Assembly: GCA_947503335.1 (NCBI GenBank) | Contig: CANNCY010000003.1 | Span: forward strand, 186,001 to 250,000 | From: an uncultured Pseudomonadales bacterium | GTDB taxonomy: Bacteria; Pseudomonadota; Gammaproteobacteria; Pseudomonadales; CANNCY01 | Direction of reading: 5' to 3' | Length of the DNA: 64,000 nt | Part shown: piece after piece, positions 9,878-18,140 of the stretch | How the letters are laid out: the number at the start of each line of letters is the position of its first letter | Numbering within the stretch: position 1 is the stretch's first letter | Notes under the pieces: model-generated | What the model was told of the DNA's origin: nothing | What the model saw: the letters and a program-made list of their open reading frames with translations, nothing else | Database searches by the model: none | Translations under genes and position numbers: made by a program

Positions 9878-10549
9878 TTATAGCCCCAGCTCGCTACGCA
9901 AGGCTGCCATTGATTCACGCTTTTCATCGGTGCTCATAGGCGTACTAGTTTCTTGAGGTAGCGCTTTGGCAACGGGCATGTTCAACTGCTCACCATTAAA
10001 CACACGCTCACACAAAATCTTATAGTTGCGTTCGTAAACGGGGTAGGCAGTTTTTTCGTCGTTGGTTGCAATAAAAAACCAATCACTTAGACGGCCCGCG
10101 AAGTAAACGGCCGGATGGCTCCATTTTGCACGTGATTTGGGTGAGGGTGCTAAGCATGCTTCGCGGTACGCTTCGCGAGGCTCAGGAAGCCCATAGGCTT
10201 CATGATCGTTCTCGATAAAGCGAATCATCTGTGCAACTGACGGTATAAAATCAGAGTGCTCAATGGCCCGTTGAGCCGCGCGCAAAATTTTGTCTGGTAC
10301 AAAGCTCGCCATCGAGCGCAGCCATAGTTGTTTCGCTAGCAACTCTTTGTTCGAGTCAGGATAAGCCTTGTAATACTGGTTAGGGTAGGCAACTTGAAAC
10401 TGCGTAAATAGCTGATTGACAGCCTCAACTAACAGTTTTGAAGGGCGTCGGGTCTCAGCCTTCAAGTTCGATGCCGTCTGCCCAGCTGGTGTCGGTGAGT
10501 GACTTGACGATGCTGCGCTGTCGGGTGTCTGTTTCATTGGCGTGACCAT
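9878..10549 (-). CDS. dopE: Lambda P-like helicase-loader protein (DopE type)
   Basis: A 223-residue soluble protein that aligns by eye with phage lambda P (233 residues) over most of its length. Shared points are VNQLFTQFQVAYP (lambda GVFSQLLATFP), an LW/RQW helix, FIPSVAQMIRFIE (lambda FLPSPGQFVAWC), AYGLPEPREA (AGLPNVSEL), a WSHPAVYF/WKSNAHYW segment, NGEQLNMPVAKALP (RGEAIPEPVKQLP) and the end ALRSELGL (EIKAKFGL). Lambda P delivers DnaB to the origin. Chromosomal O/P-derived pairs have been described as dopC and dopE (symbol from memory). It overlaps the upstream gene by about 95 bp, so the start (10549 or 10537) is not certain. No phage genes are near. Confidence 0.75.
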   Translation of the reverse strand: MVTPMKQTPDSAASSSHSPTPAGQTASNLKAETRRPSKLLVEAVNQLFTQFQVAYPNQYYKAYPDSNKELLAKQLWLRSMASFVPDKILRAAQRAIEHSDFIPSVAQMIRFIENDHEAYGLPEPREAYREACLAPSPKSRAKWSHPAVYFAGRLSDWFFIATNDEKTAYPVYERNYKILCERVFNGEQLNMPVAKALPQETSTPMSTDEKRESMAALRSELGL

Positions 10550-11543
10550 TAGTTTCGTGTTGATTGCGGCTGTTAAAGCTTCGTTTTACCCAGTTAATAA
10601 ATTGTGTGTTCCAAGATTTTTTGGCCTCGCCCGAATCACGCCAAAACATAACGAACTTTGTGATTTCTTGGGCAGCGAAGTCTTGGGGTATTTGCGCCAT
10701 CGCCAACACTTCGTAGGCTTCGGGGCTAGGTTGCCAACCCTGCTTAATAGGACGGGGTATGCCGTCGCGCCCTGTGGCGGTGTTAGCAGCCTGCTTTTTA
10801 ACGTGCTGTAAAAACAGTGAGTTCCAGTTTTGTGAGGCGGCACCTTTTTCGCGCCAGTACAGCTTGAATTCGGGCAGCTGTGCGTTGATAAAGGTTTGAG
10901 AAATGCCGGCGCGAAGCAAAATAGTGATTGCCTCAGGGTCTGGCTGCCAGTTGTTGGCCAGTGTGTCGGGCTGATCTGACACCTGACTCGCGCTTGCGGT
11001 AGGGCGAGCCTGTTGCTTACGAAATTCTGCCGTAACCCAGTTGACGAATTTGGGGCCCCAGGCGCGAGCTGGCTGACCGGTCTCTTGCCAATACGCGATG
11101 AATGGCATGATTTGAGTATGTGCGAATCCGTCTGAAATGCCCTGAGCGCGCAGCTGCGCCATGGTACTGGCGTTTGGTCGCCAGCTTTCGGTGATTTGCC
11201 CCGTCGCACTAGAACGAGTCTGGCGCGGTGCGGCTGCAAGAGCGGCGGGTTGTGCCATTTGAGCTCTTATGTTGCTCAAACGACAGCGTAAAATACCGGT
11301 TTCGGCGATTGGCCCACCAAGGTTTTCAACTCGCCCCGCTTGAATAAGTCTAACGAATGACTGATCGATAACGGTTACCGGCATGAATGGCAGGCATTGC
11401 TGTAGTTGTTGTTCGCTTAGTTCAACGGTATTGCTGAAGCGCGCTGCATCAGTAATCAAGCCTAACACCACAGCTGCCTCAACCCCTAGTTGTTGGGCGT
11501 CATGGGCGCTGAAGGATAAGCGATTGTTGGGCAAGTTAGACAC
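10455..11543 (-). CDS. dopC: Lambda O-like protein with three DnaT-type domains (DopC type)
   Basis: A 362-residue protein with a GTG start. Residues ~1-95 look like a winged helix. Three related ~52-residue units follow at about 121-175, 199-250 and 270-322, each with W-x-P near the start, a GI or QI then F, a YW/FW, a Gly, and W...F..WV/HV at the end. This is the DnaT DNA-binding-domain pattern; E. coli DnaT has one. The C-terminus SLTDTSWADGIEL closely matches the end of lambda O (DLTNTDWIYGVDL). It overlaps the lambda P-like gene, as O and P are adjacent in phage. The expected role is DNA binding and recruitment of the P-like loader with DnaB; this is inferred. Confidence 0.7.
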   Translation of the reverse strand: MSNLPNNRLSFSAHDAQQLGVEAAVVLGLITDAARFSNTVELSEQQLQQCLPFMPVTVIDQSFVRLIQAGRVENLGGPIAETGILRCRLSNIRAQMAQPAALAAAPRQTRSSATGQITESWRPNASTMAQLRAQGISDGFAHTQIMPFIAYWQETGQPARAWGPKFVNWVTAEFRKQQARPTASASQVSDQPDTLANNWQPDPEAITILLRAGISQTFINAQLPEFKLYWREKGAASQNWNSLFLQHVKKQAANTATGRDGIPRPIKQGWQPSPEAYEVLAMAQIPQDFAAQEITKFVMFWRDSGEAKKSWNTQFINWVKRSFNSRNQHETNGHANETDTRQRSIVKSLTDTSWADGIELEG

Positions 11544-11664
11544 GCGGCAGCCTTTGGTGAACGATCTTTAGTAAAGAGCAGCGCTCAGTGTACGAACTGT
11601 ACAAACGCGCTGCAACCATCCCTATGATTTTGCTACTATCTAGCTTTTATTTCTAGGGCAACTT

Positions 11665-13032
11665 ATGGCAAAGGTAAAAACGGCATTTGTTTGTAGCGAT
11701 TGCGGCTCTGATTACAGCAAGTGGCAGGGGCAGTGTAGCGACTGTGGTGCATGGAATACCCTGCAAGAGATTCGCCTAAGTTCTGCCAAGGCGGCTTCTG
11801 GTAAAACCGCTGCGCGAAGTGGTTATGCGGGGGCGAGCGCCGCGGTGCAGCGCTTGTCTGAAGTGTCAGTAGAAGATCTACCTAGAGTTCACTCGGGCTA
11901 TAAAGAACTCGATCGCGTATTGGGCGGCGGTATTGTGCCAGGGTCGGCTGTGTTGATAGGCGGTCATCCTGGAGCGGGCAAGAGTACACTGCTGTTGCAG
12001 GTGATGTGCTATCTGGCAAGTCAGCAGGGCTGCTTGTATGTGACTGGCGAAGAATCAGTGCAGCAGGTAGCGATGCGGGCTAATCGTTTAGGGCTGCCCT
12101 CTGATCAATTGCAGATACTGTCAGAAACCAGTGTCGAGTCGATACTCGCCACTGCTGAGACCATTAAGCCAAAAGTGTTAGTGATCGACTCGATTCAGGT
12201 GGTGCATTTAGAGGATATCAGTTCGGCACCAGGCAGTGTGAGTCAAGTACGCGAAAGTGCGGCGGTGTTAACGCGCTTTGCCAAGCAAACCGGTACCGTA
12301 GTGGTGTTGGTCGGTCATGTCACAAAAGACGGTTCGTTGGCTGGCCCGAAAGTACTAGAGCACATGATCGATGCTTCGATCTTATTAGAGGGTGGGCACG
12401 ATAGTCGTTATCGCACATTGCGCGGGCAAAAGAACCGTTTCGGTGCGGTCAACGAGTTGGGCGTGTTTGCAATGACCGAAACCGGCTTGAAAGAGGTGAG
12501 TAACCCTAGTGCCATCTTTTTGCAGCGGGGCGAGCATGCGTCGGGCTCGGTCGTTACCGTGATATGGGAGGGCACTCGCCCACTGTTAGTTGAATTGCAG
12601 TCGCTTGTGTCAGAAACCCAGGGCGCCCACCCCAAGCGGGTAGCGGTAGGCCTAGATCAAAACCGTATGGGCATGTTGTTGGCCGTGCTGCATCGTCATG
12701 CTGGGCTATTAATCGGAGATCAGGATGTCTACGCAAATATCGTAGGTGGCGTAAAGGTATCTGAAACCGGTGCAGACTTGGCATTGCTTTTAGCGATTGT
12801 CTCTAGCTTTAGAGATCGTCGTTTGCCACAAGACTTGGTCGTGTTTGGTGAAGTGGGTTTGTCAGGCGAGATTCGCCCAGTTACTAGTGGTATGGAGCGC
12901 GTACGAGAAGCAGCCAAACATGGTTTTAAAAAGGCGATCGTACCTGTTGCCAATGCACCAAAAGAGGTGACGCCTGGGTTTGAGGTGATCGCGGTAAAAA
13001 CCTTACAAGAGGCGTTGAACGCAATCGAATAA
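11665..13032 (+). CDS. radA: DNA repair protein RadA
   Basis: RadA is a RecA-like, DnaB-like ATPase that processes recombination intermediates by branch migration. The 455-residue protein has the N-terminal four-Cys zinc finger (CSDCGSDYSKWQGQCSDCGAW), Walker A GGHPGAGKST (about residue 105), Walker B VLVIDSIQ, the RadA-specific GQKNRFG motif and a C-terminal Lon-protease-like domain (GLSGEIRPV). It is divergent from the O/P-like operon across 121 bp. Confidence 0.97.
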   Translation: MAKVKTAFVCSDCGSDYSKWQGQCSDCGAWNTLQEIRLSSAKAASGKTAARSGYAGASAAVQRLSEVSVEDLPRVHSGYKELDRVLGGGIVPGSAVLIGGHPGAGKSTLLLQVMCYLASQQGCLYVTGEESVQQVAMRANRLGLPSDQLQILSETSVESILATAETIKPKVLVIDSIQVVHLEDISSAPGSVSQVRESAAVLTRFAKQTGTVVVLVGHVTKDGSLAGPKVLEHMIDASILLEGGHDSRYRTLRGQKNRFGAVNELGVFAMTETGLKEVSNPSAIFLQRGEHASGSVVTVIWEGTRPLLVELQSLVSETQGAHPKRVAVGLDQNRMGMLLAVLHRHAGLLIGDQDVYANIVGGVKVSETGADLALLLAIVSSFRDRRLPQDLVVFGEVGLSGEIRPVTSGMERVREAAKHGFKKAIVPVANAPKEVTPGFEVIAVKTLQEALNAIE

Positions 13033-13034
13033 AT

Positions 13035-13064
13035 AAAAAAAAGGGGCATGATAGCCCCTTTTTT
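13035..13064 (+). terminator. Bidirectional terminator between radA and ettA
   Basis: The stem AAGGGGC/GCCCCTT with loop ATGATA has an A-run before it and a T-run after it, so it can work on both strands for the convergent genes. Confidence 0.92.
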
Positions 13065-13086
13065 GTTCTGCGATTAAGCGAGTACT

Positions 13087-14748
13087 TTAGTCTTTTAGAT
13101 GGGTGTACTTAACACGTGTCGGGCCTTGGTCACCTAAACGCTTAATGCGATCTTCTTCGTACTCGGTGTAGTTGCCTTCAAAGAAGGTGACGTTGCTGTC
13201 GCCTTCGTAAGCAAGAATATGCGTTGAGATACGGTCTAAGAACCAGCGGTCGTGCGAGATAACCATTAGAGTGCCAGGGAATGCCAAAATCGCTTCTTCT
13301 AGGGCACGCAGGGTTTCTACGTCTAGATCGTTGGTAGGTTCGTCGAGTAGCAATACGTTTGCGCCTTGCTTCAATACGTTGGCAAGGTGCAGGCGGTTGC
13401 GCTCGCCTCCAGACAGTTCTGAAACACGTTTTTGTTGGTCGCTACCTTTAAAGTTAAAGCGCCCTACATAGCTGCGCGAGCTAACCTGATAGCCATTGAT
13501 GTCCATCATATCTTGGCCGTCTGACACTTCCTCCCAAACGGTTTTGTCACTCGATAGTGCGTCGCGGCTCTGGTCAACGAAGGCCAGTTTTACGGTATCG
13601 CCCAGTTCGATGGTGCCGCTTTCGGGTTGTTCTTGACCAGCAATCATTCTGAACAGCGTCGATTTACCCGCACCGTTACCACCGATGATGCCAACGATTG
13701 CTCCCTTGGGTACCGAAAACGACAGGTCGCTAAATAGCTGCTTGCCTTCGAACTGCTTGCTAACACCATCGAAATTAATCACCTTGTCACCTAGGCGTGG
13801 GCCAGGTGGGATGTAAATTTCGTTGGTTTCGTTGCGCGTTTGAAACTCTTGCGATTGCATCTCTTCAAAGCGCTTTAGACGAGCCTTGTTTTTAGCGTGG
13901 CGACCTTTAGGGTTTTGTCGAACCCACTCAAGCTCGGCTTTGATGGTTTTCTGATGGCTAGCTTCTTGGCGCTGTTCTTGTTCTAGGCGAGCATCTTTTT
14001 GCTCAAGCCAGCTGGTGTAGTTGCCTTCCCATGGAATGCCATAGCCGCGGTCAAGTTCAAGAATCCAGTTAGCGGCGTTGTCTAAGAAGTAGCGGTCGTG
14101 AGTAATCGCTACCACGGTACCAGTGTAATCACACAAGAACTGCTCTAGCCAAGCAACTGACTCTGCGTCTAGATGGTTAGTTGGTTCGTCTAATAGCAAC
14201 ATGTCTGGGCGAGACATTAGCAGGCGGCACAGTGCCACACGGCGTCGCTCACCACCAGAAAGCTTAGTTACGTCAGCATCCCAAGGCGGTAAACGTAGTG
14301 CTTCAGCGGCAACTTCTAAGCGGTGCTCCATATTATGGGCATCCCAAGCCTGGATAATGTCTTCAAATTGCGCCTGTTTTTTAGCTAGGGCGTCAAAGTC
14401 TGCATCCGGCTCAGCGTAGTCAGCATATACCTGCTCAAGGCCAGCTAGCGCATCCAAGGCTTCGCGAAGGCCATCTTCTACGTTGCCACGCACGGTTTTC
14501 TCTGGGTCTAGCTGCGGTTCTTGCTGTAGATAGCCCACATTCAAACCTGGCTGCGGTCTAGCCTCGCCATTAAATTCGGTATCTACACCTGCCATTATCT
14601 TTAGCAGGGTTGATTTACCTGCACCATTTAAGCCTAAAACGCCAATCTTTGCGCCAGGAAAGAAGCTTAATGAGATGTCTTTAAGAATGGTGCGCTTAGG
14701 TGGAACCACCTTTGAAACGCGATTCATAGTGAAAACGTATTGAGCCAT
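13087..14748 (-). CDS. ettA: Energy-dependent translational throttle protein EttA (ABC-F ATPase)
   Basis: EttA binds the ribosomal E site and gates entry into elongation according to the ATP/ADP ratio. The 553-residue soluble protein has two ABC domains: Walker A GLNGAGKST and GGNGAGKST, signatures LSGGERRR and LSGGERNR, Walker B LLLDEPTNHLD and LLLDEPTNDLD. Between them is the charged linker (P-site tRNA interaction motif) around EQEQRQEASHQKTIKAELEW. Start MAQYVFTMNRVSK and length fit EttA closely. Confidence 0.96.
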   Translation of the reverse strand: MAQYVFTMNRVSKVVPPKRTILKDISLSFFPGAKIGVLGLNGAGKSTLLKIMAGVDTEFNGEARPQPGLNVGYLQQEPQLDPEKTVRGNVEDGLREALDALAGLEQVYADYAEPDADFDALAKKQAQFEDIIQAWDAHNMEHRLEVAAEALRLPPWDADVTKLSGGERRRVALCRLLMSRPDMLLLDEPTNHLDAESVAWLEQFLCDYTGTVVAITHDRYFLDNAANWILELDRGYGIPWEGNYTSWLEQKDARLEQEQRQEASHQKTIKAELEWVRQNPKGRHAKNKARLKRFEEMQSQEFQTRNETNEIYIPPGPRLGDKVINFDGVSKQFEGKQLFSDLSFSVPKGAIVGIIGGNGAGKSTLFRMIAGQEQPESGTIELGDTVKLAFVDQSRDALSSDKTVWEEVSDGQDMMDINGYQVSSRSYVGRFNFKGSDQQKRVSELSGGERNRLHLANVLKQGANVLLLDEPTNDLDVETLRALEEAILAFPGTLMVISHDRWFLDRISTHILAYEGDSNVTFFEGNYTEYEEDRIKRLGDQGPTRVKYTHLKD

Positions 14749-15052
14749 TTATGGATAAGCCTTAAGCAGTTGTCTAGTTAACCGCTGTAGTTTACCCCAT
14801 CTACATAAAAATGGGCCTGTCACTAGTAGCAACAGCTCAAAAACATTCGTCGCATGAAATAGTTGATTGGTCGCAACATTTACACTATTTATCGTAGTAT
14901 TAAATCGCGCTATCTCGTTGACACTGGTGGCAAAAATACGGCAGTCTATGCCCATCGCTGGCTAAGCCGCGCAGACTAGTCAGAACTCGAATTAAATCGC
15001 CTATTTAAGAGCGATTTGCGCACAAACATACAACAAACTGGGGGGAGCATAA
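14749..15052. other. 304-bp divergent intergenic region, ettA / TonB receptor
   Basis: No gene is supported here. The stretch must hold the promoters of ettA (left) and the TonB receptor (right). A consensus -35-like TTGACA lies at 14918-14923, but no good -10 follows at normal spacing. An inverted repeat AAATCGC/GCGATTT (14994-15000/15011-15017) lies 25 bp upstream of the receptor's Shine-Dalgarno and could be an operator or a leader hairpin. A 68-residue minus-strand frame across the left part is not convincing. Confidence 0.5.
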
Positions 15053-17779
15053 ATGAAACCTATGCAACGCAACCTATTGGCTTCGGCAATCGCATTCGCG
15101 ACCTTTGCTGGTGCTAACTACGCCCTAGCTCAAGAAGATGTTGAGCAGGCACCAAGTGCAGAATCTGAAGCAACCGAAACTGCAGAAGAAGTAGAATTCG
15201 AAGAAATCATGGTAACGGGCTCGCGCATTCGCCGCTCTAACTTTGATGGTGCTACTAACGTAGACGTATATTCTCGTGAAGATATGAAAATCAGCGGTTT
15301 CGCTGACATGGGTGACCTAATCGAGGCGCTACCACAGTCTACTGGTGCAACTCAGGGCGAGCAGTACACTAACTCGTTCACGCCTGCTGCACAGAGCATT
15401 AACTTCCGTGGTCTAGGCGGCGCTCGTACGCTAGTTCTATTGAACGGCTACCGCATGCCTGAGTACCCACTACCATACAACGGTCAGTCGAACTTCTTTA
15501 ACGTAGGTTCACTACCTAATGGTGCTATCGAGCGTACCGAAATCCTTAACGGTGGCGCATCTGCTATTTACGGTTCTGACGCGATCGCGGGCGTAGTAAA
15601 CATTACTACTCGTCGTGACATCGAAGAGACAACTCTAGAAGTAGATATGGGCACTACCTACGAAGGTGGTGGCGACAACTATAACATCGAATTCTTCACT
15701 GGTAAGGTTTTCGACAAGGGTTCTATCTCGCTAGGTCTTGAGGCTTACCACCAGGATCCAATTTACGGTAAAGACCGTAAGGGCCTAAGCTCGTACAAAG
15801 AGCGTGAAGGCGGTATTGCTGCTCGCGCACTACTAACGTACAACAACATCACTGGCTTGTATGTTGATCCAGGTGAGCAAGCATGTCTTGATTCAAACAC
15901 TGGCTACTTTTATGCAGACCGCCCAGGGCGTGGTATGTACTGTGGTCATGACTCAGTGGGTGATGAATCACTTCAGTCAGAATTTGACGAGTACAACGTA
16001 TACCTAGATGGCCGCTATCAGTTCACTGATAACCTAGAAGGTTTCGCGACTGCTATGTACAACACTAACGAGTTGGCACAGCGTGGCTTCCGTCTATGGT
16101 GGGGTGGTGATCAGCTAACTGCAGATTGGGCTGGCCCAAACTGGCAGAACGCTTACACTTACCTACAGAAGATCTTCACTCCTGAAGAAACTGGCCCGCA
16201 AGAGACAGAGTACGAAGAAGACGTACTTAACATTCAAGCTGGTTTGAAAGGCGAGTTCGCTATCGGCGACAACGACTATAACTGGGATGCAGTTGTAGCG
16301 TACGGTAACTACAACTCGTACAACGAACTAATTCGCTTTAAAGAAGAAAAGATCAACGAGTACTACCTAGGTACTACCGATCTATTCGGTTACGGCATTA
16401 TGTCGGGCAACCCAAACAACAGCATCTATGATTTCTTAGATCCTGCAGCTGCAGCTGACTTGATGGGTTACTCTTGGACAGATGCAAACTCAGAATCTGT
16501 ACAGGCATCGTTTAACCTTTCTGGTCAGGTTGGTAACTTCGAGCTTGACGGTGGAGAAGTAATGTTTGCGTGGACTGCAGAATACGCGCGCAACGAATAC
16601 ACCATCCTTCTAGATGATCGTACTCTTGACCAAACTGGTAACGGTTGGTTTGCACTAACTGGTACTAAGGGTGCAGGTACTCGTGAGCGTTACGCTACCG
16701 GTGTTGAAGTACTACTACCACTATACGACAACGTAGAGCTAACAGTTGCTTCTCGTTACGACGAATACGACGACGCTTCTAGCGTTGGTGGCCGTCCAAC
16801 GTCTGAAGTTAAGTTCCGTTGGGATATTCTTGATGGTCTAGCAGTACGTTCTAGCTGGTCACAGTCGTTCCGTGCTCCTGACATGCACTACTTGTTCAAA
16901 GATCCATCAGGCGCATACACGTCAGGTTCTGACTACGTTAAGTGTTACGCAGACGGCGTTGCAGACGCAGACTGTGATGGCCAGAGCATCTTCACTACTG
17001 CTGGCGGTAACCTTCAGCTGAAAGAAGAACAAGGCACTAACTTTAGCGCCGGTTTCGTATGGGAGCCGATCGAAGACATGAGTGTTTCGGTTGACTACTA
17101 CAAGATCAAGCTACAAGACGTTGTATCTAACAAGAGCATCGATACTATCCTGCAAGACGAGCGTGACTGTTTCTACAACCTGAAAGGTCGTGATACTAAC
17201 TCTGCTTTCTGTCAAGAAACCTACAGCTACGTTACTCGTGAAGATGATCCTATCACTGGTGAGATGGACACTCTAACCGAAGTATACGCTGGCCCAGTAA
17301 ACCAGTCGGCACTTGAAGTTGAGTCTTTAGACGTTAACTTTGACTACCGCATGGACACTTCAACGCTAGGTAGCTTCTACTTCTTGGTTAAGTACACTCA
17401 GATGCTTAAAGATGCAGAGCAAGAGCGTGATACTGATGACATGATCGACTACGTATGGCAGAGCTATGACCCACGTACCCGTACTACTGGTCGTGTTAGC
17501 TGGGAGCCAAACGATAAGACGAACCTAACCTTATCGGCGTTCCACATGGGTCGTATCATGAACTACGACTACAACGCTAAGATCGACGATCACATCACGT
17601 TTAACCTGTACTCGTCTTACGAGGTTACTCCTGATCTAATCGTTGGCCTAACCGTTGGTAACCTGTTCAACGCTAAGCCACCTAAAGATGACACTTGGTC
17701 ACCTTGGCCGTACTACTACCGTGGTCAGTACAACGCGGTAGGTCGTACCTTTAACGTTGCAGCTAAGTACACTTTCTAA
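15053..17779 (+). CDS. TonB-dependent outer-membrane receptor
   Basis: A 908-residue receptor that uses TonB and the proton-motive force to import a substrate across the outer membrane. After the signal peptide (cleavage probably after ANYALA) comes an acidic linker and the TonB box region EEIMVTGSRIRRSNF. The plug domain follows (VDVYSREDM, FRGLGGARTLVLLNGYRMP, GSDAIAGVVNITTRRD), then a 22-strand-type barrel ending in FNVAAKYTF. This oxidoreductase-like GSRIRR-type receptor class often handles oligosaccharides or peptides, but the substrate is not readable here. The Shine-Dalgarno GGGGGGAG is unusually strong. It ends at a terminator; the S9 peptidase behind it is convergent. Confidence 0.93.
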   Translation: MKPMQRNLLASAIAFATFAGANYALAQEDVEQAPSAESEATETAEEVEFEEIMVTGSRIRRSNFDGATNVDVYSREDMKISGFADMGDLIEALPQSTGATQGEQYTNSFTPAAQSINFRGLGGARTLVLLNGYRMPEYPLPYNGQSNFFNVGSLPNGAIERTEILNGGASAIYGSDAIAGVVNITTRRDIEETTLEVDMGTTYEGGGDNYNIEFFTGKVFDKGSISLGLEAYHQDPIYGKDRKGLSSYKEREGGIAARALLTYNNITGLYVDPGEQACLDSNTGYFYADRPGRGMYCGHDSVGDESLQSEFDEYNVYLDGRYQFTDNLEGFATAMYNTNELAQRGFRLWWGGDQLTADWAGPNWQNAYTYLQKIFTPEETGPQETEYEEDVLNIQAGLKGEFAIGDNDYNWDAVVAYGNYNSYNELIRFKEEKINEYYLGTTDLFGYGIMSGNPNNSIYDFLDPAAAADLMGYSWTDANSESVQASFNLSGQVGNFELDGGEVMFAWTAEYARNEYTILLDDRTLDQTGNGWFALTGTKGAGTRERYATGVEVLLPLYDNVELTVASRYDEYDDASSVGGRPTSEVKFRWDILDGLAVRSSWSQSFRAPDMHYLFKDPSGAYTSGSDYVKCYADGVADADCDGQSIFTTAGGNLQLKEEQGTNFSAGFVWEPIEDMSVSVDYYKIKLQDVVSNKSIDTILQDERDCFYNLKGRDTNSAFCQETYSYVTREDDPITGEMDTLTEVYAGPVNQSALEVESLDVNFDYRMDTSTLGSFYFLVKYTQMLKDAEQERDTDDMIDYVWQSYDPRTRTTGRVSWEPNDKTNLTLSAFHMGRIMNYDYNAKIDDHITFNLYSSYEVTPDLIVGLTVGNLFNAKPPKDDTWSPWPYYYRGQYNAVGRTFNVAAKYTF

Positions 17780-17802
17780 GCGTATTAGCTAATCGTTAAT
17801 AA

Positions 17803-17829
17803 ATAGCCCGGCAATAGCCGGGCTTTTTA
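17803..17829 (+). terminator. Terminator of the TonB receptor gene
   Basis: Stem AGCCCGGC/GCCGGGCT followed by TTTTTATT. Confidence 0.9.
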
Positions 17830-17923
17830 TTGTCTGTATAACAGTGAGCTTGTTTGGTGTAGTGGAAAGCGCGTACGGTAGGTGGTATATGAACGCATGG
17901 CGAGCTCAAGCGTTGTTTGCCAT

Positions 17924-18008
17924 TATAAATACGCAAGCAAGTAGTAACTCTCTCCCCAAACAAGAGTGAAACATAGTTAGGCCTCGACACTGATCGGGGC
18001 TTTTTTTT
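17924..18008 (+). ncRNA. Candidate Hfq-type small RNA with C-rich loop
   Basis: A -10-like TATAAA (17924-17929) would start a transcript near 17936. It contains a small hairpin ACTCT/AGAGT (17947-17951/17963-17967) that exposes the loop CTCCCCAAACA. An A/T-rich link follows, then a terminator stem GCCTCGA/TCGGGGC (17981-18000) and eight Ts. This terminator has no gene of its own: the receptor already ended at 17803-17829. No good -35 was found, so the promoter is weakly supported. The loop bases CTCCCC can pair with G-rich Shine-Dalgarno sequences. Confidence 0.4.
17981..18008 (+). terminator. Orphan intrinsic terminator
   Basis: A 7-bp stem (one G-U pair) with a 6-base loop and eight Ts, about 150 bp past the previous terminator on the same strand. 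It implies a separate short plus-strand transcript. Confidence 0.85.
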
Positions 18009-18087
18009 GCTCGATGAACAGGTAGATGTTTGGGCTGCTATCCCTACTGTGCGGCTAAGACGAAATGTGGCGCTATAAAATGGCACT

Positions 18088-18112
18088 AAAAAGCCCGCTG
18101 TATAGCGGGCTT
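18088..18112 (-). terminator. Terminator of the S9 peptidase gene
   Basis: On the minus strand AAGCCCGCT/AGCGGGCTT closes a short loop and is followed by TTTTT (18088-18092). Confidence 0.85.
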
Positions 18113-18140
18113 ATAAAAAACAACTTAACGCAGAAAGTGC

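Larger units (their letters stand above)
17780..18140. other. 361-bp intergenic region with three terminators
   Basis: Between the TonB receptor and the convergent S9 peptidase there is no protein gene. The 96-residue minus frame runs through all three hairpins and is discarded. The region holds the receptor terminator (17803-17829), a candidate small RNA with its own terminator (about 17936-18008) and the peptidase terminator (18088-18112). Confidence 0.7.

Noticed and set aside
9878-11543. Remnant prophage
   Set aside because: O/P-like genes are alone, with core genes on both sides and no integrase, repressor or structural genes.
14749-14955. 68-residue minus-strand frame before ettA
   Set aside because: It ends exactly at the ettA start, has no recognisable content and overlaps the expected promoter.
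17840-17900. tRNA-like look of the bases after the receptor
   Set aside because: No cloverleaf, no T-loop sequence and no acceptor pairing.
17796-18086. 96-residue minus-strand frame in the TonB/S9 gap
   Set aside because: It runs through two terminator hairpins and has no family-like segments; it is non-coding.
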